Shown here in pieces: positions 34,311 through 42,716 of a stretch of 64,000 nucleotides of DNA (position 1 is the stretch's first letter; every line of letters begins with the position of its first letter). The stretch lies in the NCBI RefSeq assembly GCF_033110965.1, contig NZ_CP137003.1:1-64000 (forward strand), in the 5' to 3' direction. Source of the DNA: Raineyella sp. LH-20. Lineage in GTDB: Bacteria; Actinomycetota; Actinomycetes; Propionibacteriales; Propionibacteriaceae. Position numbers and translations under genes: made by a program. A model generated the notes under the pieces. It searched no databases. It worked only from the letters and a program-made list of their open reading frames with translations, and had not been told where the DNA came from.

Positions 34311-35738
34311 TCAGTTGGTCAGGGCAGCCGTGGCGTTGCGACCGTGGTTGTGCAGCCGCCGGGCGGCCTCGGCGACCGAGCCCGACAGCGACGGGTAGAC
34401 GGTGAACGCGTGCGCGAAGTCGTCGACGGTGATCCGCTGCGCCACCGCGAGCGACACGGCATGGATCAGCTCCGACGCGGTCGGGGCGACGATCACGCCA
34501 CCGACGACGATGCCGGTGACCGGCAGGCAGAACAGCTTCACGAAACCGTCGGTGAAGCCCTGCATCTTGGCCCGGGCGTTGGACGCCAATGGCATCATCA
34601 CGACGTCGGCGTGCGAACGGCCCTCGTCGATGTCCTTCTGGGTGACGCCGACGGTGGCGATCTCCGGTGCGGTGAAGATGTTGGAGGCGATCGTCTCCTG
34701 GCGCAGCTGCGGCACGGCGTCGCCGAGCGCATGCCACATCGCGATCCGCCCCTGCATGGCGGCGACCGAGGCGAGGGCGAAGACGCCGGTGCAGTCGCCG
34801 GCCGAGTAGACGCCCCGCGCGGAAGTGCGCGACACCTTGTCCACGGTGACGTAGCCACGTCGGTCGAGCGCGACGCCGGCCTCCTCCAGGCCCATCCCGG
34901 CGGTGTTCGGGATGGAGCCGACCGCCATCAGGACGTGCGATCCGCACACCTCGCGGCCGTCCTCGAGGCCGACGACCACCCCGTCACCCTCGCGCCGGGC
35001 GGACACCGCGCGGGCACGGCTGATGATGGTGATGCCGCGTCGCTCGAAAACGTCCTGCAGCACCCGGGCGGCGTCGGGGTCCTCGCCGGGCAGCACCATG
35101 TCGCGCGAGGAGACCAGGGTGACCCGGATGCCGAGGGCGTCGTACGCGTTGGCGAACTCGGCACCGGTGACGCCGGATCCGACGACGATCAGGTGCTCGG
35201 GCAGCTCGGTCAGGTTGTAGACCTGGGTCCAGTCCAGGATCCGCTCGCCGTCGGGCACCGCGTCGGGCAGCACCCGCGGGTGCGCGCCGGTCGAGACGAG
35301 GATGACGTCGGCGTCGAGGCGCTCCTCACCGAGGTCGGTCGTCGCCACCACCGTGTGGGTGCCGTCCAGCCGGCCGCGTCCGCGGACGATCCGTACGCCC
35401 TCCTTGACCAGGCGGGTGGCGATGTCGGCGGACTGCGCCTCGGCCAACTGGAGGACTCGAGTGTTGACCGCCCCCAGGTCGGTGAGCACGGTGTTGGTGA
35501 GGTCGTCGTCCCCGCCGGCGGCGTACAGCCCCTGGCCGGTGGCCTGCTCCATCGTCGACATGACGGTCGACGTCGCGATCAGGGTCTTCGAGGGCACGCA
35601 GTCGGTCAGCACGGCGGATCCGCCGATGCCGTCACTGTCGACGAGCGTCACCTCCCCGCCGAGCTGGGCACCCACGAGGGCCGCTTCGTATCCACCTGGT
35701 CCACCACCGATGATCACAACCTTCGTCACATCGGGCAT
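34311..35738 (-). CDS. lpdA: LpdA-type NAD(P)H-quinone/disulfide-family flavoprotein reductase
   Basis: A 475-residue FAD/NAD(P)-dependent pyridine nucleotide-disulfide oxidoreductase. The FAD loop is VVIIGGGPGGYEAALVGAQLGG and the NAD(P) loop LIVVGSGVTGAEFANAYDALG. Late signatures are VYSAGDCTGVFALASVAAMQGR and the dimer domain with VGVTQKDI. The redox site reads GGSAVLTDCVPSKT. The first Cys of the CxxxxC pair of true lipoamide dehydrogenases is missing, exactly as in M. tuberculosis LpdA (Rv3303c), which acts as a quinone reductase. It therefore probably does not reduce lipoamide. Start ATG at 35738. It is convergent with accA across the hairpin and divergent from deoD, with about 130 bases between starts. 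Confidence 0.88.
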   Translation of the reverse strand: MPDVTKVVIIGGGPGGYEAALVGAQLGGEVTLVDSDGIGGSAVLTDCVPSKTLIATSTVMSTMEQATGQGLYAAGGDDDLTNTVLTDLGAVNTRVLQLAEAQSADIATRLVKEGVRIVRGRGRLDGTHTVVATTDLGEERLDADVILVSTGAHPRVLPDAVPDGERILDWTQVYNLTELPEHLIVVGSGVTGAEFANAYDALGIRVTLVSSRDMVLPGEDPDAARVLQDVFERRGITIISRARAVSARREGDGVVVGLEDGREVCGSHVLMAVGSIPNTAGMGLEEAGVALDRRGYVTVDKVSRTSARGVYSAGDCTGVFALASVAAMQGRIAMWHALGDAVPQLRQETIASNIFTAPEIATVGVTQKDIDEGRSHADVVMMPLASNARAKMQGFTDGFVKLFCLPVTGIVVGGVIVAPTASELIHAVSLAVAQRITVDDFAHAFTVYPSLSGSVAEAARRLHNHGRNATAALTN

Positions 35739-35867
35739 TCTTTCATGCGGGCCGGTCCGACGCCCCTTCAGAACGGTCCTGTGCCGTGACGCGGATCGTA
35801 CGCCGCCCGGCGGACCCGCACGGCCGGTCTCCCCCGCGCCGGCACGTCCACGTGACAGACTCACGCC

Positions 35868-36797
35868 ATGAGCGAGACCCAGCGGTTCCCGGGCACGCAC
35901 TCCCCCGCCTCGACACCCCCCGGTGCCGCAGCGGTCGACCCTGCGACGCTCGACACCGGCACCCCCGAGCCGCATCCAACCGCCACGCCTGGCGGGCCCG
36001 CCGGCACCCCCGACGACCTCGCCGCCGCGGCCGCGACGACACTGCGGCAGGCCCTCGGGATCGACCGCGCCGACCTGGCCGTCGTCCTCGGTTCAGGCTG
36101 GGCGGAGGCCCGCGACGCGCTGGGCACGACGCTGGCCACCGTGCGGCTGGCAGAGCTTCCGGGCTTCCGCACACCGATCGTCGCCGGACACGGTGGTGAG
36201 TTGATGGCGGTCCGCACGTCGACCGGCGCGATCGCACTGCTCTTCACCGGGCGTACGCACCTCTACGAGGGACGCGGCGTCGACGCCGTCGTGCACGGCG
36301 TCCGCACGGCAGCAGCGGCCGGCGCCCGGGTGCTGGTGCTCACCAACGGCTGCGGCTCCACCCGACCGGAGTGGGGACCGGGCACCCCGGTGATGCTGCG
36401 CGACCACATCAACCTCACCGGCGCCACGCCGCTGCACGGACCGACCTTCGTGAGCATGTCCGACGCCTACTCCCCCCGACTGCGGGCCGTCCTGCACGCG
36501 CTCCGCCCCGGGATGCCGGAAGGGGTGTACGCGCAGTTCCACGGCCCGCAGTACGAGACCCCCGCCGAGGTCGAGTTCGCCCGACGGATCGGCGGCGACC
36601 TGGTGGGGATGTCCACCGCACTGGAGACCATCGCGGCCCGGGAGAAGGGCCTGGAGGTGCTCGGCCTGTCCCTGGTCACCAACCTCGCCGCCGGCGTGTC
36701 CGAGCAGCCCCTCGACCACGCCGAGGTGCTCGCCGCCGGGGCTGCGGCCGGGCCCCGGCTCCGGGCACTGCTCGCCGACCTGATGGCGGTCCTGTGA
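35868..36797 (+). CDS. deoD: Purine nucleoside phosphorylase
   Basis: A 309-residue trimeric-type (PNP class I) phosphorylase that cleaves inosine or guanosine with phosphate. The phosphate loop LAVVLGSGWAE, the TGRTHLYEG block, the NGCGSTRPEWGPGTPVMLRDHINLTG stretch in pieces, and AQFHGPQYETPAEVEF followed by GMSTALETIAA are all present. The first 60 residues are Pro/Thr/Ala-rich and not part of the fold. Its stop overlaps the pmmB start (GTGA), so they are translated together and the ribose phosphate released can flow to the mutase. The order deoD-pmmB matches Rv3307-Rv3308. It is divergent from lpdA. Confidence 0.93.
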   Translation: MSETQRFPGTHSPASTPPGAAAVDPATLDTGTPEPHPTATPGGPAGTPDDLAAAAATTLRQALGIDRADLAVVLGSGWAEARDALGTTLATVRLAELPGFRTPIVAGHGGELMAVRTSTGAIALLFTGRTHLYEGRGVDAVVHGVRTAAAAGARVLVLTNGCGSTRPEWGPGTPVMLRDHINLTGATPLHGPTFVSMSDAYSPRLRAVLHALRPGMPEGVYAQFHGPQYETPAEVEFARRIGGDLVGMSTALETIAAREKGLEVLGLSLVTNLAAGVSEQPLDHAEVLAAGAAAGPRLRALLADLMAVL

Positions 36798-38560
36798 CTC
36801 CGCCCGACATCACCGCACTGCCCGACATCACCGCACTGCTCGCCCGGGCCGCGGCCTGGCGGGCCGAGGACCCCGATCCGTCGACGGTCGCCACGCTCGA
36901 CGCGCTGGTCACCGCCGCTCGTGCGGGCGACGCCACGGCGCTCGACGCGCTCCGGTCGGCCTTCGCCGGTCCGTTGACGTTCGGCACCGCCGGACTGCGC
37001 GGACCGCTCGGCCCCGGCCCCGCGCGGATGAACCGCGTGGTGGTGGCCCGCGCCGCCGCCGGCCTGGCCCGCCACCTCCTCGCCTCCGGTCACCGTGGCG
37101 GCCGGGTGCTGATCGGTCACGACGCCCGGCACCACTCCGACGTCTTCGCCCGCGACACCGCCGCGATCCTCGCCGGCCACGGTCTCGACGCCGTCCTGAT
37201 CGACGGCCCGATCCCCACCCCGGTCGTCGCGTACGGCATCCGCGACCTCGGCTGCGTCGCCGCGGTCGTCGTCACCGCCTCCCACAACCCGGCGGCCGAC
37301 AACGGCTACAAGGTCTACCTCGGCGACGGCTCCCAGATCGTCCCACCGACCGACGCCGAGATCGCCGCGCTGATCGACGCCGCGAGCCACGAGCCGCTCC
37401 GTACGCTCCCCCGGGCCGCTTTCCGCAGCGCGGCACCGGACCTGGTCGACCGGTACGTCGCCCGGGCCGCCTCGCTGCTCAGTGCTCCACGGGCCGATGC
37501 GCTGTCGGCAACCGCCACCCGGCCACTGCGGTGGGTCTACACCCCGATGCACGGGGTCGGGCTGGCCACCGTACGTCGCGTTCTCGAGGCGGCAGGCCTG
37601 CCGATGCCCGCGGTGGTCGCCGCCCAGGCCGAGCCCGACCCCGACTTCCCCACCCTCCCCTTCCCCAACCCGGAGGAGCCGGGCGCGCTCGACCTGGCCC
37701 TGGACCTGGCCGCACGGACCGACGCCGATCTGGTCCTCGCCACCGACCCGGACGCCGACCGGTGCGCCGTCGCGCTACCCGGGCCCGACGGCTGGCGGAT
37801 GCTGCGCGGCGACGAGCTCGGCGTCCTCCTCGCGGCCGACCTGCTGCGCAGCCACCCCGGCGGGGTGTACGCGAGCTCGGTGGTCTCCTCCACCCTGCTG
37901 GCGCGGATGTGCGCGACGGTCGGGGCGCGGCACGTCACCACCCTGACCGGCTTCAAGTGGATCGGCCGCGTCCCCGACCTCACCTTCGGCTACGAGGAGG
38001 CGATCGGCTACTGCACCGATCCGGTGGCGGTGGCCGACAAGGACGGCATCACCACCCTGGTCCGGGTGCTCGACCTCGCCGGCCGGTGCGCCGACGAGGG
38101 TCGTACGCTCGCCGACGTCCTCGACGCGGTGATGCACGCTCACGGTCTGCACGCCACCGGCCAACTGGCCTTCCGCGCCGACGATGCCGAGACCATCCTG
38201 ACCGCGATGCGGCGGCTGCGGACGGCGATCCCGACCGCGCTGGCCGGCGAGCCGGTGCGGGTGACCGACCTGCAGGAAGGCACCGCGGAGCTCCCGCCGA
38301 CCGACGCGGTGGTCCTGGAGGGACGTACGGTCCGCGCGGTGGTGCGGCCGTCGGGCACCGAGCCGAAGCTGAAGTGCTATCTGGAGGTGCGGATGACCCC
38401 GGCGGAGTCGATCGACCTGGCCGCGGCCCGCACCCGCGCGACCGACCGGCTCGAGGCACTGGGACGTGAGGTCACGGCAGCCTTGGGGTTACCACCCGAC
38501 CTTGGGGTTGACCACCCAACCAGCCTGACGGGCACCGGACCGATCGTCCACCGAGGATGA
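36794..38560 (+). CDS. pmmB: Phosphohexomutase/phosphopentomutase-like enzyme (PmmB)
   Basis: A 588-residue alpha-D-phosphohexomutase of the PGM2/PmmB subgroup. The family opening LTFGTAGLRGPLGPGPARMN is followed by the phosphoserine loop VVTASHNPAADNGYKVY, the metal loop ATDPDADRCAVA, the GYEEAIGYC sugar loop and the phosphate loop VVRPSGTEPKLKCY. Enzymes of this subgroup often act on ribose or deoxyribose phosphates, which fits coupling to deoD; that is inference. It starts with a GTG overlapping the deoD stop. Codons 4-15 come from an exact 18-base tandem duplication (PDITAL twice). The last 25 codons include a 19-20-base repeat that adds a tail beyond the usual end. Confidence 0.9.
   Translation: MTPPDITALPDITALLARAAAWRAEDPDPSTVATLDALVTAARAGDATALDALRSAFAGPLTFGTAGLRGPLGPGPARMNRVVVARAAAGLARHLLASGHRGGRVLIGHDARHHSDVFARDTAAILAGHGLDAVLIDGPIPTPVVAYGIRDLGCVAAVVVTASHNPAADNGYKVYLGDGSQIVPPTDAEIAALIDAASHEPLRTLPRAAFRSAAPDLVDRYVARAASLLSAPRADALSATATRPLRWVYTPMHGVGLATVRRVLEAAGLPMPAVVAAQAEPDPDFPTLPFPNPEEPGALDLALDLAARTDADLVLATDPDADRCAVALPGPDGWRMLRGDELGVLLAADLLRSHPGGVYASSVVSSTLLARMCATVGARHVTTLTGFKWIGRVPDLTFGYEEAIGYCTDPVAVADKDGITTLVRVLDLAGRCADEGRTLADVLDAVMHAHGLHATGQLAFRADDAETILTAMRRLRTAIPTALAGEPVRVTDLQEGTAELPPTDAVVLEGRTVRAVVRPSGTEPKLKCYLEVRMTPAESIDLAAARTRATDRLEALGREVTAALGLPPDLGVDHPTSLTGTGPIVHRG
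36803..36838. repeat. 18-bp exact tandem repeat at the start of pmmB
   Basis: CCCGACATCACCGCACTG occurs at 36803-36820 and 36821-36838. It encodes Pro-Asp-Ile-Thr-Ala-Leu twice just after the start codon. Confidence 0.9.
38481..38519. repeat. 19-20 bp tandem repeat near the end of pmmB
   Basis: CCTTGGGGTT followed by a CCACCC core occurs at 38481-38499 and 38500-38519. It encodes the non-conserved C-terminal tail of PmmB. Confidence 0.75.
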
Positions 38561-38600
38561 GCATGCACGACGCCGCTGAGAGCGCAGGCACGCCATCACG

Positions 38601-38723
38601 GTGAGCCGAATCTGGCGGCTCAGGTCGGCCCCCAAGAGCAGCGCCGGTCGGATCGGCGCAACGGCGCCACAAGGGGCACGGCGGCCGACCCGGCTGCTTC
38701 CCGAGCCGCCAGATTCGGCTCAC
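38601..38723. repeat. Long inverted repeat, REP/BIME-like or MITE-like
   Basis: The 21 bases at 38601-38621 are repeated without error in inverse orientation at 38703-38723. Each arm is itself a small palindrome (GAGCCG, seven-base loop, CGGCTC). Inside, AGGTCGGCC (38622-38630) opposes GGCCGACC (38683-38690). The whole unit lies in the 340-base gap between pmmB and actP, where no ORF looks real. It could be a pair of REP-type palindromes, a tiny non-autonomous element or a structured RNA. No transposase or target duplication is visible. Confidence 0.65.
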
Positions 38724-38743
38724 TCCGTGCAGGACAGGACGAA

Positions 38744-38773
38744 CGAAGGCCCCGCCGGATGGCGGGACCTTCG
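38744..38773. terminator. Hairpin terminator between pmmB and actP
   Basis: CGAAGGCCCCGCC (38744-38756) pairs with GGCGGGACCTTCG (38761-38773) around a GGAT loop, with one mismatch. It is placed to end the converging pmmB and actP transcripts. Confidence 0.75.
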
Positions 38774-38860
38774 TCGGGTGTGCACCGCGATGTGTTCACC
38801 GCGCCGCACGGGGTGATCAGTACATCGCAGGATCAGTGGACAACGGGATCAGTGCACGGG

Positions 38861-38902
38861 GTGACCAGTGACCAGTGACCAGTGATCACTGATCACTGAT
38901 CA
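38861..38902. repeat. Six tandem 7-bp units at the actP stop codon
   Basis: The run reads GTGACCA three times, GTGATCA once, then CTGATCA twice, each exactly seven bases. The last unit contains the actP stop codon (minus strand). Partly related GGATCAGTG pieces occur at 38830-38855. The centre contains the palindrome CAGTGATCACTG. Confidence 0.85.
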
Positions 38903-40546
38903 GTGGACGATGGCCTCACCCGCACCGAGACCGGTCATCGAGCGGACCTCCATCTCGGCCTGCAGCGCCTTGTCCGCGGTGTTCTTCGCGGTGATCGTGC
39001 CGAGCCAGCCCATCAGGAAGGCCAACGGCAGCGCGACGATCGTCGGGTTGGTCAGCGGGAACCAGGCGAAGTCGGCGTGCGGGAAGAACGCCGACTTGTC
39101 CCCGGAGATGGCCGGCGAGAAGGCGATCAACACCACCGACGTGATCAGGCCGGTGTAGATCGACCAGACCGAGCCGCGAGTGTTGAACCGACGCCAGTAG
39201 AGCGTGAACAGGATCGCCGGCAGGTTCGCGGCGGCCGCCACGCCGAAGGCGAGCGAGATCAGGAACGCGATGTTCTGGCCGTTGGCGAAGATCCCACCGA
39301 TCACCGCGAGGATGCCGATGACCACCGAGGTGATCCGCGCGACCCGCACCTCGGCCGCGGCGTCGACGACGCCACCCTTCATCACGTTGTTGTAGATGTC
39401 GTGGGCGAAGGACGCCGAGGCGGTGATGGTCAGGCCGGCGACCACCGCGAGGATCGTCGCGAAGGCGACGCCGGAGATGATGCCCATCATGATCTCGCCA
39501 CCGAGCATCAGGGCGAGCAGGGGCGCTGCGGCGTTCGCCTTGCCCGGCGCCCCGCTGATGAGCGTGTTGCCCATGTCGCCACCGTTCTGGCCGACGAGCC
39601 AGATGGCGCCGTAGCCGAGGATGAAGGTGACGAGGAAGAACAGGCCGACCAGGTTGATCGCCCAGACCGCGGAGCGGCGGGCCTCCTTGGCGGTGGGCAC
39701 GGTGTAGAAGCGCATCAGCACGTGCGGCAGGCCCGACGGGCCGGTGACCAACGCGATGGCCAGCGAGACGAACGACAGCTTGGTGGCCCAGTCCTTGCCG
39801 TACTGCAGGCCGGGCTTGAGGATCGCCTCGCCGCCGGTGTGGTGGGCGATGGCGTCGCGCAGCAGCGACGACACGTTGAAGTTGGCGTAGACGAGGACCC
39901 AGATCGCCATGATCGTCGCGCCGGAGACCAGCAGGACGGCCTTGATCATCTGCACCCAGGTGGTGCCCTTCATGCCGCCGATCAGGACGTACGCGATCAT
40001 GATGGCGCCGACGACGCCGATCACCAGGTTCTGGCCGACGGTGCCCTTGATGCCGAGCAGCAGGGCGACGAGACCGCCCGCGCCGGCCATCTGGGCCAGC
40101 AGGTAGACGAACGAGATCACCAGGGTGGAGATCGCGGCGGCCGTACGGACCGGCTTGGACTCCATCCGGAACGACAGCACATCGGCCATCGTGTAACGGC
40201 CGGTGTTGCGCAGCGGCTCGGCGACCAGGGTCAGCGCGATGATCCACGCGACGAAGAAGCCGACAGAGTAGAGGAAGCCGTCGAAGCCGTTGATGGCGAT
40301 GGCTCCGGTGACGCCGAGGAAGGCAGCCGCCGACAGGTAGTCACCGGTGATGGCGAGGCCGTTCTGACGGCCGGAGAACGCGGCGCCACCGGTGTAGAAG
40401 TTGGCGGCGGCCTTCTTGTCCGCGTTGCGGCTGACGGTGATCACCACGGCCATGGTGAAGATCACGAACACCACGAAGATGGAGATGTTGATCAGCGGGT
40501 TGCCGTACGACACCGCGAGCGGGGTCAGCATCGAGGGGGCGGGCAT
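38900..40546 (-). CDS. actP: Cation/acetate symporter
   Basis: A 548-residue sodium:solute symporter with about thirteen membrane helices, closely resembling ActP. It takes up acetate and other short monocarboxylates with Na+. Diagnostic blocks are FYTGGAAFSGRQNGLAITGDYLSAAAFLG, RNTGRYTMADVLSFRM, GPSGLPHVLMRFYTVPTAKEARRS and TASASFAHDIYNNV. Its ATG overlaps the stop of the DUF485 gene (TGATG), so the two are one operon. The 3' end runs into the 7-base repeat array. A perfect CRP/GlxR-type palindrome lies upstream of the operon, suggesting control by carbon status. It fits an organism that produces or re-uses acetate. Confidence 0.93.
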   Translation of the reverse strand: MPAPSMLTPLAVSYGNPLINISIFVVFVIFTMAVVITVSRNADKKAAANFYTGGAAFSGRQNGLAITGDYLSAAAFLGVTGAIAINGFDGFLYSVGFFVAWIIALTLVAEPLRNTGRYTMADVLSFRMESKPVRTAAAISTLVISFVYLLAQMAGAGGLVALLLGIKGTVGQNLVIGVVGAIMIAYVLIGGMKGTTWVQMIKAVLLVSGATIMAIWVLVYANFNVSSLLRDAIAHHTGGEAILKPGLQYGKDWATKLSFVSLAIALVTGPSGLPHVLMRFYTVPTAKEARRSAVWAINLVGLFFLVTFILGYGAIWLVGQNGGDMGNTLISGAPGKANAAAPLLALMLGGEIMMGIISGVAFATILAVVAGLTITASASFAHDIYNNVMKGGVVDAAAEVRVARITSVVIGILAVIGGIFANGQNIAFLISLAFGVAAAANLPAILFTLYWRRFNTRGSVWSIYTGLITSVVLIAFSPAISGDKSAFFPHADFAWFPLTNPTIVALPLAFLMGWLGTITAKNTADKALQAEMEVRSMTGLGAGEAIVH

Positions 40547-40986
40547 CACAGGGCACCCTTCTGCTCCAGGCGCTCACGCAGCGCGGCGGACCGGGGGTCG
40601 AGGTTGCGGTTGGCGTGGCGGACGTAGGCCCACGTCACGAACCAGGTGCTGGCGAAGGCCAACAGCCCCAGCGGCACGCCCCAGGGGATGTAGCTGCCGC
40701 CGATCCGGGCGCCCATGAAGCCGGGCGCGTAGGTCGACAGCAGGACGAAGACGAAGTAGTAGCCCACGAAGACGATCACCATCGGGAAGGCGAACCGTAC
40801 GTGCGAGCTGCGGAGTTCCCGGTATTCCGCAGAGTTCTGGACAGCGACGAAATCGATGTCCTCGGGATCGTGAAGCCCTGCGCGGTCCTTGTCCCAGATC
40901 TCCGGGAGGGGTGCATGGTGCTTCGGAAGATTGGCCTCCGCTTCCGGCACCTCGCCGGACAGCGGAGACTGGGTGTGCGGCGTCAT
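40546..40986 (-). CDS. DUF485 membrane protein (YjcH-like), acetate permease partner
   Basis: A 146-residue protein with a 70-residue hydrophilic N-terminus and two membrane helices, at about 78-98 and 110-130. The DUF485 core is seen as NSAEYRELRSSHVRFAFPMVIVFVGYYFVFVLLSTYAPGFM in pieces. The family (YjcH in E. coli) is encoded just before ActP in many bacteria and is thought to aid the symporter. Here it is the first gene of the two-gene minus-strand operon. The N-terminus contains a His/Pro-rich region with no recognised motif. A perfect TGTGA-N6-TCACA site is centred about 110 bases upstream. Confidence 0.88.
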   Translation of the reverse strand: MTPHTQSPLSGEVPEAEANLPKHHAPLPEIWDKDRAGLHDPEDIDFVAVQNSAEYRELRSSHVRFAFPMVIVFVGYYFVFVLLSTYAPGFMGARIGGSYIPWGVPLGLLAFASTWFVTWAYVRHANRNLDPRSAALRERLEQKGAL

Positions 40987-41087
40987 TGTCGCTCCTCATA
41001 ATCAGCGGGTTCTCAGGACCCGTTGGTCGTGCAACGAGGTTCGCTGTAACCCCCGTCACGGGTCAACTTTCAGAACACACCAAGGTT

Positions 41088-41103
41088 TGTGATTTCAGTC
41101 ACA
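41088..41103. promoter_or_regulatory. Perfect CRP/GlxR-type binding site
   Basis: TGTGATTTCAGTCACA is an exact match to TGTGA-N6-TCACA. It lies between the divergent acetate-permease operon (start 40986) and the TPP-riboswitch transporter gene (start 41273). In corynebacteria the cAMP-type regulator GlxR uses this sequence and controls acetate genes. Which gene it controls here is inference; acetate uptake is likelier. Confidence 0.7.
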
Positions 41104-41149
41104 CATCGAGGGCGTGGGTGCCCTGTGATACTGTGCGCCCGTTCCATAC

Positions 41150-41265
41150 CACGGGAGTCCGCACCAGACGGCGGGCTGAGAGGGTCGAGTGCCTCACGGG
41201 TCATGCCGCGGCGGCTGGTCGACCGACCGGACGAACCTGACCGGGTCATGCCGGCGTAGGGAGAT
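41150..41265 (+). promoter_or_regulatory. TPP (THI-box) riboswitch
   Basis: The two conserved TPP-aptamer halves are clear: GGCGGGCTGAGAGGG at 41170-41184 for the pyrimidine-sensing part, and GAACCTGACCGGGTCATGCCGGCGTAGGGA at about 41233-41262 (in two pieces) for the pyrophosphate side. The region between them, about 48 bases, is a long P3-type extension. The final GGGAG of the aptamer is also the ribosome site for the ATG at 41273. Thiamine pyrophosphate binding should therefore hide it and block translation. Confidence 0.93.
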
Positions 41266-41272
41266 GACTTCC

Positions 41273-42631
41273 ATGTCCGTTGAATCACCGCAATTGCCGA
41301 CCGCCGAGCCCGGTGGCGGAGCCGTCGAGGCGCCGCTGGTGCTCAGCACCGAACCGCCCCGTACGCTCGGCGCCTGGGCACAGACCGCCCTGTGGGCCAA
41401 CCTCGGGATCTCGCTCTTCGGCCCACTCACCGGCGCCCTGATCGGGCTGTCGGTGGGCTCGGTCGGCCTGGGCATCCTCGCCACCGTCGTCGGCTGCGCG
41501 ATCGGCGCGGTCATCCTCGGCGGGGCGGCCACCTTCGGCGCGGTCACCGGTGCCCCCTCGATGGTGGCACTGCGTGGCCTGCTCGGCCGCCGGGGCTCGA
41601 CGGTGCCGACCGTGCTCAACATCCTGCAGAACATCGGCTGGGGCACGATGGAGCTCATCGTGATCTCCACGACCGCGGCGACCATCCTCGGCGCTGCCTG
41701 GCGGTGGCCGTTCGTGCTGGTCGCCGGGGCGATCACCACGGTGATGGCCGTACGCCCCCTCGGGTCGGTCAGGATGCTGCGCACCATCATGGTGTGGCTG
41801 GTGATCGCCTGCTCGGTGTACCTGTTCGTGATGGTGCTGCGCGAGCCGACGCACCCGATCGACCAGTCGAACGTGATCGGCTTCTGGCCGGCGGTCGACC
41901 TGGCCGTGGCCGGGGTGGTCTCGTTCGCCCCGCTCGCCGCCGACTACTCGCGCCACTCCCGCTCCACCCGAGCGGCGTTCACCGGAGCAGCCGTCGGCTA
42001 CGGCCTCGCCGCCATCGCCTTCTACGCGCTCGGCGTGCTGGCCGTCGCCCACCTCACCGGTGACCTGTCCGACGCGAAGCTGATCGGCGCCCTCGTCGGG
42101 TTGCCGGCCGGCGGCCTCGCACTGTTCATCCTGATGGTCGACGAGGTGGACGAGGCGTTCGCGAACATCTACTCGACCACCATGTCGGTGCACAACTTGG
42201 CGCCGAATGTCGATCGCCGGGTGCTCTCGGTCGTGATCGGCGTGATCTGCACACTGCTGGCCGGACTGATGGACTTCTCCCGCTACCAGAGCTTCCTCTA
42301 CCTGATCGGGTCGGTGTTCGTGCCGCTGTTCACCGTCGCGGTGGTCGACTTCGCCCTGCTCCGGCGCGGCCACTGGGACGTGACGGACCGGGCCCCGTTC
42401 CGGTGGGGCCCGGTGGTGGCCTGGCTGGCCGGGTTCCTCGCCTACCAGCTGATCTACCCCGGCGACGTACCGGGCTGGTCGGACCTGTGGGCCGGTCTGG
42501 CCGCGGCGATCCACGTCACCGCGCCGGTCTGGCTCGGCTCCTCCGTGGGTGCCATCGTGGTGTCCGGGGTGGTGATGGCGTTGATCGGGCTGGTCGGGCG
42601 CGCGCGGAGCCGTACGGTCGACGCCAGCTGA
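41273..42631 (+). CDS. cytX: CytX-type hydroxymethylpyrimidine/thiamine-precursor transporter
   Basis: A 452-residue purine-cytosine-permease-family (NCS1) transporter with about twelve membrane helices. The hydrophilic N-terminus of 30 residues is followed by PPRTLGAWAQTALWANLGISLFGP, which carries the NCS1 pattern. GAVTGAPSMVALRGLLGRRGS and NILQNIGWGTMELIVIS complete the substrate region. The TPP riboswitch directly upstream, with its own ribosome site inside the aptamer, identifies the cargo as a thiamine precursor, probably hydroxymethylpyrimidine, as for CytX. The ATG at 41273 is nine bases after GGGAG; an in-frame ATG at 41264 touches it and is too close. No thi biosynthesis genes are adjacent. 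Confidence 0.88.
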   Translation: MSVESPQLPTAEPGGGAVEAPLVLSTEPPRTLGAWAQTALWANLGISLFGPLTGALIGLSVGSVGLGILATVVGCAIGAVILGGAATFGAVTGAPSMVALRGLLGRRGSTVPTVLNILQNIGWGTMELIVISTTAATILGAAWRWPFVLVAGAITTVMAVRPLGSVRMLRTIMVWLVIACSVYLFVMVLREPTHPIDQSNVIGFWPAVDLAVAGVVSFAPLAADYSRHSRSTRAAFTGAAVGYGLAAIAFYALGVLAVAHLTGDLSDAKLIGALVGLPAGGLALFILMVDEVDEAFANIYSTTMSVHNLAPNVDRRVLSVVIGVICTLLAGLMDFSRYQSFLYLIGSVFVPLFTVAVVDFALLRRGHWDVTDRAPFRWGPVVAWLAGFLAYQLIYPGDVPGWSDLWAGLAAAIHVTAPVWLGSSVGAIVVSGVVMALIGLVGRARSRTVDAS

Positions 42632-42640
42632 CCGCGACCG

Positions 42641-42686
42641 ACCGGCGCGCCGGCGGAGATCCTCGATATCGGATCCGGCGCGCCGG
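42641..42686. terminator. GC-rich inverted repeat after cytX
   Basis: CCGGCGCGCCGG occurs at about 42642-42653 and 42675-42686. Each is a palindrome and the two can pair around a loop holding GATCCTCGATATCGGATC. It lies between convergent genes and probably ends both transcripts. Confidence 0.55.
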
Positions 42687-42716
42687 CCCCGTGGTGCTCC
42701 GCCCGCCGAACGACCC

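Noticed and set aside
38903-40627. 574-residue open frame antisense to actP
   Set aside because: The translation is a His/Asp/Arg/Gly-rich run with no domain, exactly the shadow expected opposite a high-GC membrane gene. The opposite strand encodes a clear symporter.
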